Origin: Bradyrhizobium sp. sBnM-33
Lineage (GTDB): Bacteria; Pseudomonadota; Alphaproteobacteria; Rhizobiales; Xanthobacteraceae
Direction of reading: 5' to 3'
NCBI RefSeq assembly: GCF_032917945.1
Contig: NZ_CP136624.1
Coordinates: forward strand, 3,658,001 to 3,722,000
DNA length: 64,000 nt
Part shown: positions 9,354 to 19,015 of the stretch, one piece after another
Position numbering within the stretch: the first letter of the stretch is position 1
Layout: every line of letters begins with the position of its first letter
Notes under the pieces: model-generated
The model's input: only the letters and a program-made list of their open reading frames with translations
Told to the model about the DNA's origin: nothing
The model's database searches: none
Position numbers and translations under genes: made by a program

Positions 9354-11296
9354 CGGAAAAGCAGCACCGGATCGTGCACAGGATCGATCCAGAGCCGCAT
9401 ACCGCCATAGGTAACAGGCGAGGTCGGACCGGATTTGAGGTTTTCGAGCGCGATCACCGGCTTCAAGTCGCCGCGGCCTAGTCGCACCTGCACATCACCA
9501 AGCGGGAGCCAGAACTCCCGGAAATCACCGGTCAACGCGATGACGGTCACGACTACGTTGGTCTGATCCGCGGAATGTTTGACGTAGGCGATGACCGAGT
9601 TGTCCTCCACGGGCAGAAAATGGATCGCGGACGTCTGTTGCAGTGCCGGGTTTTCACGCCGGATACGATTGATCTGGGTGATATAAGGCTTGATGTTTCC
9701 GGGCTTGTCCCAATCGCGGGATTTCAACTCGTATTTTTCGGAATTAAGATACTCCTCGCGGCCCGGTATCGGCTCATGCTCGAGAAGCTCGAAACCGTTA
9801 TAGATGCCGTAGTTGCTCGATAATGTCGCAGCCAGCGCAAGCCGCGTCTTGAACATCCATGGCTCGCCGCGCTGAAGGTGGAACGGCAGGATGTCGGGCG
9901 TGCTAACAAAGAAATTGGGACGATAAAATTCGCGCTCTGGGTAGCCCGCGAGCTCGCTCACATATTGCTCGAGCTCCCATCTTTCCGTGCGCCACGTGAA
10001 GTACGTGTAAGACTGCGTGAAGCCGAGCTTGGCAAGCCCTTTCATGACTTTGGGCCTGGTGAATGCCTCCGAGAGGAAAAGAACGTCAGGATCGCGAGCT
10101 TGTACCTCCCTGATCAGCCATTCCCAAAAGCGAAACGGCTTGGTGTGTGGGTTGTCGACACGAAAGATTTTGACGCCTTGCGAGACCCAGAACAGGACGA
10201 CATCGCGCAACGCTCGGTATAACTCTTCAGCATTGTCCGACTCGAAATCAACATTTACGATGTCTTCGTATTTCTTTGGGGGGTTCTCCGCGTATTTCAT
10301 CGAGCCGTCTGGACGGCGTTTGAACCATTCCGGATGCTGCTTGAGCCAGGGGTGATCCGGTGAACATTGAATAGCGAAGTCGAGCGCGACCTCCATGCCG
10401 GCGGCGGCGCATGCCGCAACAAACCGCCGAAATTCATTCAGGCTTCCGAGCTGCGGATGGATTGCATCGTGTCCCCCCTCATGTGAGCCAATTGCGTAAA
10501 AGCTGCCCGGGTCACCATCGCCAGCTTTGAGAGAATTGTTGCGTCCCTTGCGATTCGTGCGTCCAATCGGGTGGATGGGCGTCAAATAGATGACATCGAA
10601 GCCCATGGCCTGGATGTCGGGAAGACGATTGATGCAATCGTTCCACGTGCCATGTTGTCCTGGCTGAGGACTTTGGCTGCGAGGCACCATTTCGTACCAG
10701 GAGCTGCAGCGGGCCTTGGGCCTATCCACGACGAGCGTCAGTGGCTTCGATCGGGTGAGATCCGTCCGCTCTTGCCCTTCGGCCATCGCCTTTTTAAGGT
10801 CATCGGCGAGCAGGCTCTCGCACTTGCCCGACTGTAAGAAGGTTTCGCATGCACGCGCTACCTTTACTGTGGCTTCCTGACCGCCGCTAAGAGCGCGGCT
10901 AAGCAGGGAAGCTCCCTCCATAGCGTCAAGCTCGGTCGCCACATTGGCTTTGCGTTTTTGCTCAAAGCCATGTCGCCACGTCCCGAATTCGTCGGTCCAC
11001 GCCTCAATCGCGTAGCTGTAGAGGCCGGTCTTCTCAGGCACGAAGGATCCCATCCAGCGGTCATTGCCATGGTGAATCATGGCGGTCCGCTGCCAATCGG
11101 ATTCGGGCTCGCGGCGCCATATCAAGTCGGCGGCAACGACATCGTGGCCGTGGCGATAGATATCTGCCCAGACTTCGAAGGTCTCGCCCACGATCCGTTT
11201 GACCGCAAAGCGGCCACAGTCAATTGAGGGGAAGATCTCCTCGATATGAAAAGCCTGCTTTACAGGAGCGCTCATGGCATGATGGGGACGCGGCAT
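9341..11296 (-). CDS. glgE: GlgE alpha-1,4-glucan:maltose-1-phosphate maltosyltransferase
   Basis: A 651-residue GH13 enzyme that extends alpha-1,4-glucans with maltosyl units from maltose 1-phosphate. An N-terminal beta domain (GETFEVWADIYRHGHD) and the inserted helical segment precede a barrel with YLTPIHPIGRTNRKGRNN, the nucleophile region IFRVDNPHTKPFRFWEW (Asp381), and the acid region LSEAFTRPK (Glu410). The C-terminus ends PVLLFRCLG within the maltokinase start. The ATG at 11296 is preceded in frame by a GTG at 11299 and followed by another ATG at 11275, so the start is not certain. Operon: glgE then maltokinase, on minus. Confidence 0.95.
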   Translation of the reverse strand: MPRPHHAMSAPVKQAFHIEEIFPSIDCGRFAVKRIVGETFEVWADIYRHGHDVVAADLIWRREPESDWQRTAMIHHGNDRWMGSFVPEKTGLYSYAIEAWTDEFGTWRHGFEQKRKANVATELDAMEGASLLSRALSGGQEATVKVARACETFLQSGKCESLLADDLKKAMAEGQERTDLTRSKPLTLVVDRPKARCSSWYEMVPRSQSPQPGQHGTWNDCINRLPDIQAMGFDVIYLTPIHPIGRTNRKGRNNSLKAGDGDPGSFYAIGSHEGGHDAIHPQLGSLNEFRRFVAACAAAGMEVALDFAIQCSPDHPWLKQHPEWFKRRPDGSMKYAENPPKKYEDIVNVDFESDNAEELYRALRDVVLFWVSQGVKIFRVDNPHTKPFRFWEWLIREVQARDPDVLFLSEAFTRPKVMKGLAKLGFTQSYTYFTWRTERWELEQYVSELAGYPEREFYRPNFFVSTPDILPFHLQRGEPWMFKTRLALAATLSSNYGIYNGFELLEHEPIPGREEYLNSEKYELKSRDWDKPGNIKPYITQINRIRRENPALQQTSAIHFLPVEDNSVIAYVKHSADQTNVVVTVIALTGDFREFWLPLGDVQVRLGRGDLKPVIALENLKSGPTSPVTYGGMRLWIDPVHDPVLLFRCLG

Positions 11297-11489
11297 CACA
11301 GAGACTTACATACGAATGCTGGATGTGCCGGATTGGTTCCTGAGTGCTGGCCGGGGTCTCGGGAAGGAACTATTTGTGGATCACGCGGTTAGACTTTCCG
11401 GACAATTTATCCTGGTCTTCGGCGACGCATTGAGCGACCAAGAGGGCAATTGAATATTCGAGTTGCCGTTACAAGCCAGTCCTTATCAT
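11297..11489. other. Region upstream of glgE
   Basis: Short gap that should hold the promoter of the glgE-maltokinase operon; no motif could be recognised with confidence. Confidence 0.3.
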
Positions 11490-11753
11490 CTAGCCACCAC
11501 TCGTCCGAACGGCCTCGTCGCTAAACACGGCCGAGGGTGCGCGGCCGCGCGCATTAAAGCTCCAGCGCCCTAGAAAATTTACCAACAGTGTGAGAACGAA
11601 GCTTAAGAGGATGGCGAGGGCGAAGGGAACAAAGATATCTCGGCCGAGATAGAGTCCTGCGATTGCAAGGACGATGCCGCCGGCCGTCAGGATCGGTGAG
11701 CCTGTGGGCTGAGTGGCTGAAGATCGAGGCGAGACTGGAGCAAAGTCCGCCAT
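11490..11753 (-). pseudogene. AI-2E family transporter, N-terminal fragment
   Basis: From the ATG at 11753 a short N-terminus leads into the hydrophobic stretch ILTAGGIVLAIAGLYLGRDI and PFALAILLSFVLTLLVNFL, the first two membrane helices of AI-2E (PerM-type) transporters. The frame then runs into an unrelated tail (SFNARGRAPSAVFSDEAVR) and stops after about 88 residues, while full proteins have 350 or more with eight helices. The tail looks like the expected continuation read out of frame. I regard it as a truncated transporter gene. Confidence 0.6.
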
Positions 11754-12109
11754 AGCCGACGGCCTTTCCGTTAATGAACCAAGATCAACGCACGATCGGA
11801 GTGTCTGATCCACCAAGAGCATAAAGCGATTGATGCTCGAAAGGTTCAATCAGTCCAGCACCGTCCGACCGGTTCGGAGCGGGCGCGGTGATGTCAGATA
11901 CCGATCAAAACGCGACCTGGCGGGCAGGGCGGCTCTTACCGCAAACCGGACGCTCGGCGAGCATAACAGTCCGCCTCGAGCTGAGAAGTTGGCACATCGG
12001 CGGTAGAAGAGCCAAAACCAGGGCCCCGGCTGTAGTAAGGGCAGCGAAGTCAATGGAGAAGATAGGGTGGCAGTCGCATGATCAGTTGATGGAATCGGCA
12101 AACTAACAG
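11754..12109. other. No supported gene
   Basis: About 350 bases between the transporter remnant and the topoisomerase gene. Open frames exist on both strands but none shows a recognisable motif or ribosome binding site. Confidence 0.4.
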
Positions 12110-13342
12110 TCAAGCAGCGTGCGCCCGCCGCTTGCCGGGCGACTCTTTGGGATCGGCGCTTTCTGGCTGCTCCGCCTCTTTGGCGAGCCGGCCGCGCAGT
12201 AGCGCGAGCACGGCGGCTTCCTCTGGCTTCAGATTTTCGACAGCGCTCCGAAGCTCGCTTTCGGCTTGTGACTTGATTTCGAGGACCAGGTTTCCATCCA
12301 TATAGGAGTTCAGCACCTCCGGATGGATGTAGCACTTCCTGCAGATCGTCGGCGTGTTGCCGAGCCGTGCGGAGACTTTTTCGACCGCGTTGCGAAGATT
12401 ACGCTTGGCCTGAGCGGCGCTGTCGAAGCTCTCAAGTTCGCTCAGGGCCATGGCCGCCAGCACCGTCCCCGCCCAGGTTCGGAAATCCTTTGCGGTAATG
12501 TCTTTACCGGTAATCGACTTGAGGTACTCATTCACGTCGGTCGACGTGACATCCTGGCTATTGCCTTGCTCATCGATGTATTGAAGCAGCTCCTGCCCGG
12601 GAAGCTCCTGACAGGCCCTGATGATCTTCGCGACGCGCCGGTCTCGAACGCGCAGCGACCATTGTTTGCCGCCTTTACCGGTGAAGCGGAAACGTACCTC
12701 GTTTCCCTCGACCGCCGCGTGCCGGTTCTTCAACGTGGTCAGGCCATAGCTGCTATTCTGCCTGGCGTAATCGTCATTCCCTACGCGGATCAACGTGGTC
12801 TCCAGGAGATGCACGACGGTTGCCAGAACTTTTTCCCGCGGCAGGCCGCGCAATGCCATATGCTCGCGCACTGTTTCCCGAATGGAAGACAGCGCGTCTG
12901 CAAATGCCACCACATGCTCGTACTTCGTGCTTTCCCGCACCTCGCGAAAGCGCGCATGGTAACGATATTGCTTGCGTCCCTTAGCGTCACGGCCGGTTGC
13001 CTGGATATGGCCATCTGAAAACGGGCAGATCCACACGTCGGTCCAGGCGGGCGGGATCGCGAGTGCCCTGATCCGCTTCAGCGCGTCAGGCTCGATGAGC
13101 TTCGAGCCATCGGGCTGTGTGTAGCTGAATCCCGTCCCTGCCTTCTTTCGCCGAATCCCGGGCCGTTCGTCGGAAACATATCTCAGACCCGCAGATTCGG
13201 CGGCATCCCGCGGGTCGACGATGGCCTGCGCGCTATCTGGTGACTCGATCAGCAACACACGGCCTCCTATCTCACCCAAATAGATCTTGCTCAAATGAAC
13301 CTTTCTGATCACAGGGGGTTCCTCGAGGTTTTGAGGAGGCAT
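12110..13342 (-). CDS. DNA topoisomerase IB
   Basis: A 410-residue bacterial type IB topoisomerase that relaxes supercoils through a 3'-phosphotyrosine intermediate. Visible are the N-terminal GLRYVSDERPGIRRK, DGHIQATGRDAKGRKQYRYH, the active-site Arg region VGNDDYARQNSSYGLTTLK, the lysine loop FTGKGGKQW, KDFRTWAGT with the second Arg, and the catalytic tyrosine in CRKCYIHPEVLNSY (Tyr338). The extra N-terminal residues before GLRYVSDE are longer than in many homologues, so translation may begin downstream of the ATG used here. The acidic, Lys-rich C-terminal tail is typical. It sits directly downstream of ku on the same strand. Confidence 0.93.
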   Translation of the reverse strand: MPPQNLEEPPVIRKVHLSKIYLGEIGGRVLLIESPDSAQAIVDPRDAAESAGLRYVSDERPGIRRKKAGTGFSYTQPDGSKLIEPDALKRIRALAIPPAWTDVWICPFSDGHIQATGRDAKGRKQYRYHARFREVRESTKYEHVVAFADALSSIRETVREHMALRGLPREKVLATVVHLLETTLIRVGNDDYARQNSSYGLTTLKNRHAAVEGNEVRFRFTGKGGKQWSLRVRDRRVAKIIRACQELPGQELLQYIDEQGNSQDVTSTDVNEYLKSITGKDITAKDFRTWAGTVLAAMALSELESFDSAAQAKRNLRNAVEKVSARLGNTPTICRKCYIHPEVLNSYMDGNLVLEIKSQAESELRSAVENLKPEEAAVLALLRGRLAKEAEQPESADPKESPGKRRAHAA

Positions 13343-13391
13343 AGCAGTGGGCCCGAAGAGCGGGAGCTGCTGAAGCTATGGCCCCGCTTGG

Positions 13392-14417
13392 TCAACCGGC
13401 TGTGCGGTGGCGCCCGCCGCGCCTTCCCGTGGCCGGTTTCGCCGCGCCGCTCCGGCGGGAAGGCTTTGCCGGGCGCTCGGCGGCGACGCTTCGCCGGAGC
13501 GCGTCCATGAGGGTGACGACGTTCTCACGTGACGGCTTGACTGCAGGGGGCTGGACGGGACGTTTTGCCTGTTTCCTGCGCAGGATGCGCACGAGCGCGC
13601 GGCGATAGTGATCCTCCAGCATAGCTGGATCGAAATCGGCCGACTTCGTCCGGATGATGTGCTGCGCGAGCTTCATCATTTCGGGCGGCAGCTTCATCTC
13701 CGGAATCGCGCCGAAATATTCCGACTCATTTCGGACCTCGTGCGCGAAGCGCAGCGTTACGCCGCGGAGGCCGCGGCCCGTCGGCTCGAGCAGAAACGGC
13801 CGCTCGCGTGAGGACAGCACCACGCGCGCAAGGCCTACAACGGCCTCTCGGCTCATCGCATCTCGGATCACCGCAAACGATTCCTGACTGATCTCCTCGC
13901 GGGGCATGATGTAGTACGGCTTCTCGAAATATCGCGAGTCGATCTGCCCGGCGGGAAGGAAGTGCTCGATTTGGATTGTGCGCGTGTTCTGCGGCCGCCG
14001 GAAAGTGACGGCTTCCTCCTGCTCTTCGTCTTCATCATCATAGTCCGCGGCGCCCTCTTTGGCGGGCTCGTCGTGAAGGCCGGCGGGAACGGTTGGCGGG
14101 CTTTCACGGAGCGGCGGGGCGGCAAGCTCCACCTCACCAGGCGCCGGGCGCTCCCGTCGCGCCCGCTCAAGGTCGTTGTCCTCGACCAGCAGAAATTCGT
14201 TCTCGCCGACCTCATAGCCGCGCGCCTTATCGGCTGCGTCTATGGCTTGGCCGGTAACGGAGTCGATGAGTTTCTGTTTGAGGCGATGGCCCGTTCGCCG
14301 GTTGACCTGCCGGAAGGAGATCCGCTCGGCCGCCGAAATTGCGGGATAGAGCGCGACAGGACACGAGACAAAGGACAGCTTCAGATAGCCCTTCCAATAG
14401 GGTCGGGACGCCGGCAC
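13392..14417 (-). CDS. ku: Non-homologous end-joining protein Ku
   Basis: Bacterial Ku, the ring-shaped dimer that binds DNA double-strand ends and recruits LigD. The core starts RPYWKGYLKLSFVSCPVALY and includes RISFRQVNRRTGHRLKQK, HFLPAGQIDSRYFEKPYYI and the C-terminal DHYRRALVRILRRKQAK. I chose the GTG at 14417 (PASRPYWKGY), which has GGAG six bases upstream; the frame stays open to 14477, but homologues begin near RPYWKG. An unusual acidic insertion (DYDDEDEEQEEA) lies between the beta-barrel halves, and the C-terminal tail is very basic (SRRSGAAKPATGRRGGR). No ligD is present in this window. Confidence 0.93.
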   Translation of the reverse strand: MPASRPYWKGYLKLSFVSCPVALYPAISAAERISFRQVNRRTGHRLKQKLIDSVTGQAIDAADKARGYEVGENEFLLVEDNDLERARRERPAPGEVELAAPPLRESPPTVPAGLHDEPAKEGAADYDDEDEEQEEAVTFRRPQNTRTIQIEHFLPAGQIDSRYFEKPYYIMPREEISQESFAVIRDAMSREAVVGLARVVLSSRERPFLLEPTGRGLRGVTLRFAHEVRNESEYFGAIPEMKLPPEMMKLAQHIIRTKSADFDPAMLEDHYRRALVRILRRKQAKRPVQPPAVKPSRENVVTLMDALRRSVAAERPAKPSRRSGAAKPATGRRGGRHRTAG

Positions 14418-14703
14418 CGGAAACTCCAACGCAACAGTGGTACAAAGGCCAAGCCGGGAGCTATGGCGCGGAGTCAACGGACGTAAGGGACGGAAGTTTC
14501 AGGGCGACCTGTGTTCCACATCTCGTGCAGGATGTTCCGAACGGCCCTGCGGATGCAGCGACGACCAAGCTTCTTCCCAGCTAAGATGCCTCCCAAATTC
14601 GAGCTTATGCCGTTCGTTGAAGTGGGACAGGTGGTCGAGCGAGCGCGGGCCGGATCGTCGGCCCGCAGTCCGCTAATGGGATGGTCCGGCCGTGCTCCGG
14701 CCC

Positions 14704-14724
14704 TGCCAGCACGAGAAGCTGGCA
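14704..14724. repeat. Perfect 7-bp inverted repeat before IS110 transposase
   Basis: TGCCAGC (14704-14710) and GCTGGCA (14718-14724) form a short hairpin about 27 bases before the transposase ATG. IS110/IS1111 elements lack long terminal repeats but often have short subterminal ones, so this may mark the left end; the right end was not identified. Confidence 0.4.
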
Positions 14725-14751
14725 AGGGGCGCTCAAGACAAGGAGCACGCC

Positions 14752-15782
14752 ATGTCTCAGAAAATCAACGCAGCGATCGCCGTGATCGGCATCGATATTG
14801 GCAAAAACTCGCTCCACATCGTGGGTCATGATCACCGCGGTGCCATCGTGCTGCGGCAGAAGTGGTCACGCGGCCAGGTGGAAACGCGGCTCGCCAACCT
14901 GCCGCCGTGCATCTCAGCCGCAAACTCCAGATGCTTGGCCACGACGCCCGCCTGATGCCGGCGAAGTACGTGCGCCCGTATTCGAAGGGACAGAAGAATG
15001 ACTTCCGAGATGCGGAAGCCATCGCCGAGGCGGTGCAACGCCCGACCATGAAGTTCGTCGCGACCAAGACCGCCGAACAGCTCGACCTTCAGGCACTGCA
15101 CCGCGTCCGCGATCGATTGGTCGGTCAGCGTACCGGCGTCATCAATCAGATCCGTGCGTTCCTGCTGGAGCGGGGCATCGCCGTGCGGCAAGGCCTGCAT
15201 TCCCTGCGGTTCGAGTTGCCGGGCATCTTGGCGACACGCATCGATGTCCTCTCGCCTCGCATGTCGCTCATCATCGAGGGCCTGGTGGAAGACTGGCGCC
15301 GGCTGGATCAGCGTATCGAGAGGCTATCTAGCGAGATCGAAACACTAGCCCATCAAGATGAGGCCTGCCGGCGACTGATGACGGTGCCTGGTATTGGCCC
15401 GATCATCTCGAGCGCCATGGTGGCCGCGATCGGCGCTGGAGACGTGTTCTCGAAAGGCCGCGACTTCGGCGCCTGGCTTGGACTTGTGCCGAAGCAGACA
15501 TCGACCGGCGACCGCACGATCCTCGGCAGTATATCAAGGCGCGGCAATCGCTACCTGCGCGCGCTGTTCGTGCAAGCCGCTTGGGTTGTGCTGGTCAAGA
15601 TCAGGTGTTGGGAGCGCTATGGCCTCAACTCTTGGATCCGAGCCGCCAAGAAACGATTGCATCACAACGTGCTGGCGATTGCGCTCGCTAACAAACTCGC
15701 CCGAATTGCCTGGGCGGTCCTCAACAAGGGACGCGCCTTCGCGAGCGTCAAGACGGAGGAGACAGCGTCCCAACCTGCTTGA
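14752..15782 (+). mobile_element. IS110-family element with a defective transposase
   Basis: The transposase starts MSQKINAAIAVIGIDIGKNS, with a DEDD-type first Asp in GIDIGKN, and then loses its frame around 14905 at the point where the family has a CIGMEAC-like segment. The rest is open to 15782: KMLGHDARLMPAKYV-type text, KNDFRDAEAIAEA (two acidic catalytic residues), the transposase IS116/IS110/IS902 domain LMTVPGIGPIISSAMVAAIG, and GLVPKQTSTGDRT plus ISRRGNRYLRALF. The missing Glu-containing segment and frame break make it probably inactive. About 340 residues would be normal. Exact ends are unknown. Confidence 0.85.
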
Positions 15783-16355
15783 CCCTCGCGCCGTGCGCGG
15801 GGCCGTCAAGGCGCAGCCTGGCAGCAGAGAGCAAGACGTCAGGAAAGCACGACGGCCGGCCTTGACGACCCCTTGCGCGCGGCGCGTCTGCGCGCGCAGG
15901 CCGGGACGAAGGAACGACCGCCAGGCACAAACAAAGGAACAGCGCGAAGTGAGGAGCTATCGATGACGTAACAACACCCTTACCCGCCGAGGTCTGCGAG
16001 AAGATGAGACGACGATGGAGAATCGGTCTTCCCGGCGCATGCGAACACTGGTGACCCAAATGGCCCGGTCGAGGCCTGTCCGCTAACCAGATCACATGCG
16101 CGCTGACATCCATGATGGCCCGGAGCACTGCGCTCCAAGCAGAGGCCGGATACATTGATGCAAGACCGCATCTACCGGATCATCGAAATCTTCTTGCACC
16201 GCACGGCCGGACCATACATCAGGGTCAGTCGCGACAGTTTGGCGTGTCCGAGCGACTTCCGCTTTCGCCCTGAAAGCCGACATCCATATCAAGCTTCGGC
16301 ATGTCTCAAAGCTGCCAACAGGTCACATCGAAACAAGCCGCTAACAGAGGCGACC
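15783..16355. other. IS110 right flank and unassigned sequence
   Basis: Probably contains the right end of the IS110 copy, with GC-rich inverted stretches near 15870-15905. After about 15970 no gene is supported on either strand. Confidence 0.4.
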
Positions 16356-16841
16356 TTACAGGCCGTGCCGATCAATCTCCAAGGTGAACTTCACCTGCAG
16401 CACCGGGCCATTGTCGTCACGCACTTCGATTGCCATGCGGTAATCAACGCCATTATGACTTGTCCGCGCCGCGTCCCGCGCCATCTCCGCTAGCGAACGG
16501 GCGGCCTCTGTCCGCACGGCGTCAAGCATGGGAAATTCCATACCTTCCTCGTCAGGGGCGAGATCGTCACCGTCTCGCAAGTCGAAAAAGTAGCGTCGCA
16601 TCTCAGGCTTCGACTGACCTCTTTCTAAACTAGCTGTAAGGGAGTTGCTTCGTCCGTTCGGCTCTCCTGGGGAAGGATGCATAGAGGCCCGCCTCCGCTC
16701 GAAGTCGCCGATCAACTGCTCTATGCGGTTGTTCGTGAGTGGATCAAACCCTGAGGTGAACCGACGACAGTGAGCGATTTTCTGGTCTAGCTCTTTACAC
16801 TTTTCGCACATAGCTCGCCGCTCATTCCAATGCGGGAGCAC
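16356..16841 (-). CDS. Fusion of a small CxxC protein with a DUF6894 domain
   Basis: The first part (from MCEKCKELDQKIAHCRRFT) is a paralogue of the free-standing small protein at 5035. After a linker, the second part starts MRRYFFDLRDGDDLAPDEEG and runs MLDAVRTEAARSLAEMARDA to a VLQVKFTLEID end: a complete DUF6894 domain, normally a separate 80-90-residue protein. The whole frame is 161 codons; an upstream start adds MLPHWNERRA, but the MCEKC methionine is preferable by comparison with the paralogue. It may be a genuine fusion, or two adjacent genes joined by loss of a stop. Function of both families is unknown. Confidence 0.65.
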   Translation of the reverse strand: MLPHWNERRAMCEKCKELDQKIAHCRRFTSGFDPLTNNRIEQLIGDFERRRASMHPSPGEPNGRSNSLTASLERGQSKPEMRRYFFDLRDGDDLAPDEEGMEFPMLDAVRTEAARSLAEMARDAARTSHNGVDYRMAIEVRDDNGPVLQVKFTLEIDRHGL

Positions 16842-16951
16842 AGAACGCTCTCAGTCATCGACAGAAGCCGGGAACAACGGATCGATGATACTGCCACTAT
16901 ATACCTTATGTGTGGTTCCCGATATTGGCTTTTGCGCCTTTTTGCCGCGCT

Positions 16952-17504
16952 TTAGTTGGTGTTCGCGCCCAACAGCCTGGCGTAATGGCGCTTCACTGTC
17001 TCGTAGCACTCACACGCGCCGTCATGCAGCGCTTCCGCGTTGAAGATTCTTCCTCGGCCGTATTTGATTGGACCTGCAGATTGTATGGTGTGCGCTACCA
17101 AAGTCACGCTTGTCCGCTTAACCCCCAGCATCTCCGCTATATAGTCTTGCGTGAGAAACAGGGACAAGTGTCTCGCCCGCCGCAGCCAACAGCTAAGACG
17201 TGCCTCGACGTGGTGAGTTGCAAAGCAAGCTGCTGACTGTTGCGCCTGAGTATACAGTCTGCTCATGGCGGATGAGCAGAGACAGCATTTGGGGCTTTGC
17301 AATGCCGCCGACCTCAATCCGTCGATGCTGCAAAGGATGGTCTCGCCGCGAGCTGGACAACTCCACGGCTGAGAGAATGCGTCCATCAAGCGCCGCCGAG
17401 GCCCCAACAACGCCGTCCGCGCCAACCATCGCAGCCTCGACCATTTTCCCCGTTTCGAGCGTAACGACCAAAGACACGGCAGGACGGCAGTCAATGCCGA
17501 TCAC
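16952..17504 (-). pseudogene. Crp/Fnr-type regulator, frameshifted
   Basis: The C-terminal winged helix reads LFLTQDYIAEMLGVKRTSVT and ends EALHDGACECYETVKRHY, typical of rhizobial Crp/Fnr regulators lacking an FNR cluster. The cyclic-nucleotide-like domain is split over other frames: SLVVTLETGKMVEAAMVGAD and DGVVGASAALDGRI in one, and ILCSIDGLRSAALQSPK in another. At least two frameshifts separate effector and DNA-binding parts. A second, shorter copy of the same N-terminal stretch lies at the right edge of the window (63770-63880). Confidence 0.75.
17303..17410. repeat. Left copy of a ~108-bp dispersed repeat (Crp fragment)
   Basis: This segment and 63770-63880 share long identical runs (for instance AATCCGTCGATGCTGCAAA and ATGCGTCCATCAAGCGCCGC) with scattered differences. 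Both encode the same part of a Crp/Fnr effector domain on minus, so this is a duplicated gene or a paralogue pair rather than an independent repeat element. Confidence 0.7.
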
Positions 17505-17559
17505 CTAATCCAAGCTCAAGACCGAGTTGCCCCCTGGTGTGCCGGCTGGGCGGGCGCGC

Positions 17560-18054
17560 CTACCGGCTGGATGTTCTCCTTGAACCTAACGACTTTGCAG
17601 TCTCAAGGTGCTTCTGCAGCACAGGGATACTTCCTTTCGCATAATCGCCTGCCGCATCGGCGTTTTTTGAAGCTTTCTTGTACTCTGCGATGTCTTTTTG
17701 ATGATCGGCGATCATGTGAGTTGCGAAGTGGCGGTCAAACTGGGCTCCCGACATCTTTGACATTTTCTCGTAATCGGCCCTTTGCTTCGCATTCGGCCCG
17801 TCCGGTGGCGTCACGCCCATCGACTTTGCCGCATCGGCCGCCTTCTCATTTGCAGCTGTATGGTCGGCCTGCAGCATTTGTCCGAAGTTCTTCACATTGT
17901 CGCTCTGACCGTTCTGCTGCGCCAGCTTGCCCATCTCGATTTCGGCATAGTTGCCTTGAATGGCTTTCTTCAGAAAGGACTGGCTCGGCTTTTCCGCAGC
18001 GTAGGCGGAAGTTGCAAGAAAGAGCGCGAGAAGGGGAAGGGCAATACTCTTCAT
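17560..18054 (-). CDS. DUF4142 secreted protein
   Basis: A 164-residue protein with a Sec signal peptide (MKSIALPLLALFLATSAYAA, cleavage after YAA) and a ferritin-like helical DUF4142 domain: FLKKAIQGNYAEIEMGKLA, VKNFGQMLQADHTAANEK and ATHMIADHQKDIAEYKKA. Proteins of this family are periplasmic or outer-surface and often linked to stress or the envelope; a specific activity is not established. AAGGAG lies seven to eight bases before the ATG. It appears intact within the degraded stretch. Confidence 0.88.
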   Translation of the reverse strand: MKSIALPLLALFLATSAYAAEKPSQSFLKKAIQGNYAEIEMGKLAQQNGQSDNVKNFGQMLQADHTAANEKAADAAKSMGVTPPDGPNAKQRADYEKMSKMSGAQFDRHFATHMIADHQKDIAEYKKASKNADAAGDYAKGSIPVLQKHLETAKSLGSRRTSSR

Positions 18055-18311
18055 GGGGAGGCTCCTTGGTTGAAATCAGTGTGGCCCTCAAACATGGACG
18101 TTCGAGCGACGTTCCACCCAACTTGCCGGACTCCGATCAAGAAGTGCTGATGACGTCCCTGGTGACGACTCGCGGTGGTGCATGCAGGAACTTGGCCGAC
18201 CGGAAGCGGTTCTTCCCGATTAAAAGCTTTAGCCGCCGACCAGATGGACCTATCCAGATCGACTTTAACACCACGTTGGCAAGCTATTGATGTTTCGAGG
18301 ACGCCTGGCGC

Positions 18312-19015
18312 ATGAGCATCAGCGGCGCCAAGAAGCGCGTTGCAGCGCCTCGCGCTAAGTCTTCAGTACCGTCTTCCGACGCGCCGCTCGGAACGATCGC
18401 TTTATTTAATCGAGCAATGGCGGCGGTCGAAGCGGCGGGATGCTCTTCGTTTCTAAAGACGAACGGCGGGCCGAAGCGCTCGGCGGGCACTCGTTTGCAC
18501 CCACGAGTGACGATGAAATCGCGCGTCCGGAGCTCTCGGGAAGGAGAGCCTCCGTGTTGCGGCGGCTGCCACAAAGACCCGAGCAGCGGCTGTTGGTGGC
18601 TACAGCCGAAGCTCTTCTCCCGCGCCTAGTACCTCGGCGGACGCCTGCTTCCGACTGCGCAAGGGCGAAGCCCTAGACGAACACCGTCTGCGCACGTTCG
18701 TCGAGCAAGCTGGCTATTCTCTGGACGAAGGGGTTGAAATTCCCGGGATCGCGCATTGTTTCTCGGGGAGACGGTTGAGATTTATCCTGCTGGTGCCTTT
18801 CCCCCTGTCAGGCTCGAAATCGCGAGCGGTCAGCTTTCGGCGATCTGCTTTTACGAACTGGACACGCTGCGAAAGATCGCAGAGACAGAGGAAGTGGTGC
18901 TGGACGTCATGTCGGAATGGCTGGCAGGCTCCGGGGAGGAGATCGAGCAACGCCAGCGAAGGAAGCCCAGCGATCCCTTGACCATTCTCGACTATGTACC
19001 GCCCGAAACCATCAT
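18312..19015 (+). pseudogene. Remnant of an Mfd-like (transcription-repair coupling) N-terminus
   Basis: Pieces in several frames follow the UvrB-homology and linker part of Mfd-type proteins: [75 protein letters not shown] and [19 protein letters not shown], ending [12 protein letters not shown]. The order is that of the N-terminal 250-300 residues of a second, Mfd-like protein found in rhizobia. The helicase motor domains are absent, and at least three frameshifts occur. Identification is from remembered motifs. Confidence 0.55.

Noticed and set aside
12323..13018. 231-codon + frame opposite topoisomerase IB
   Set aside because: Antisense of a well-conserved enzyme.
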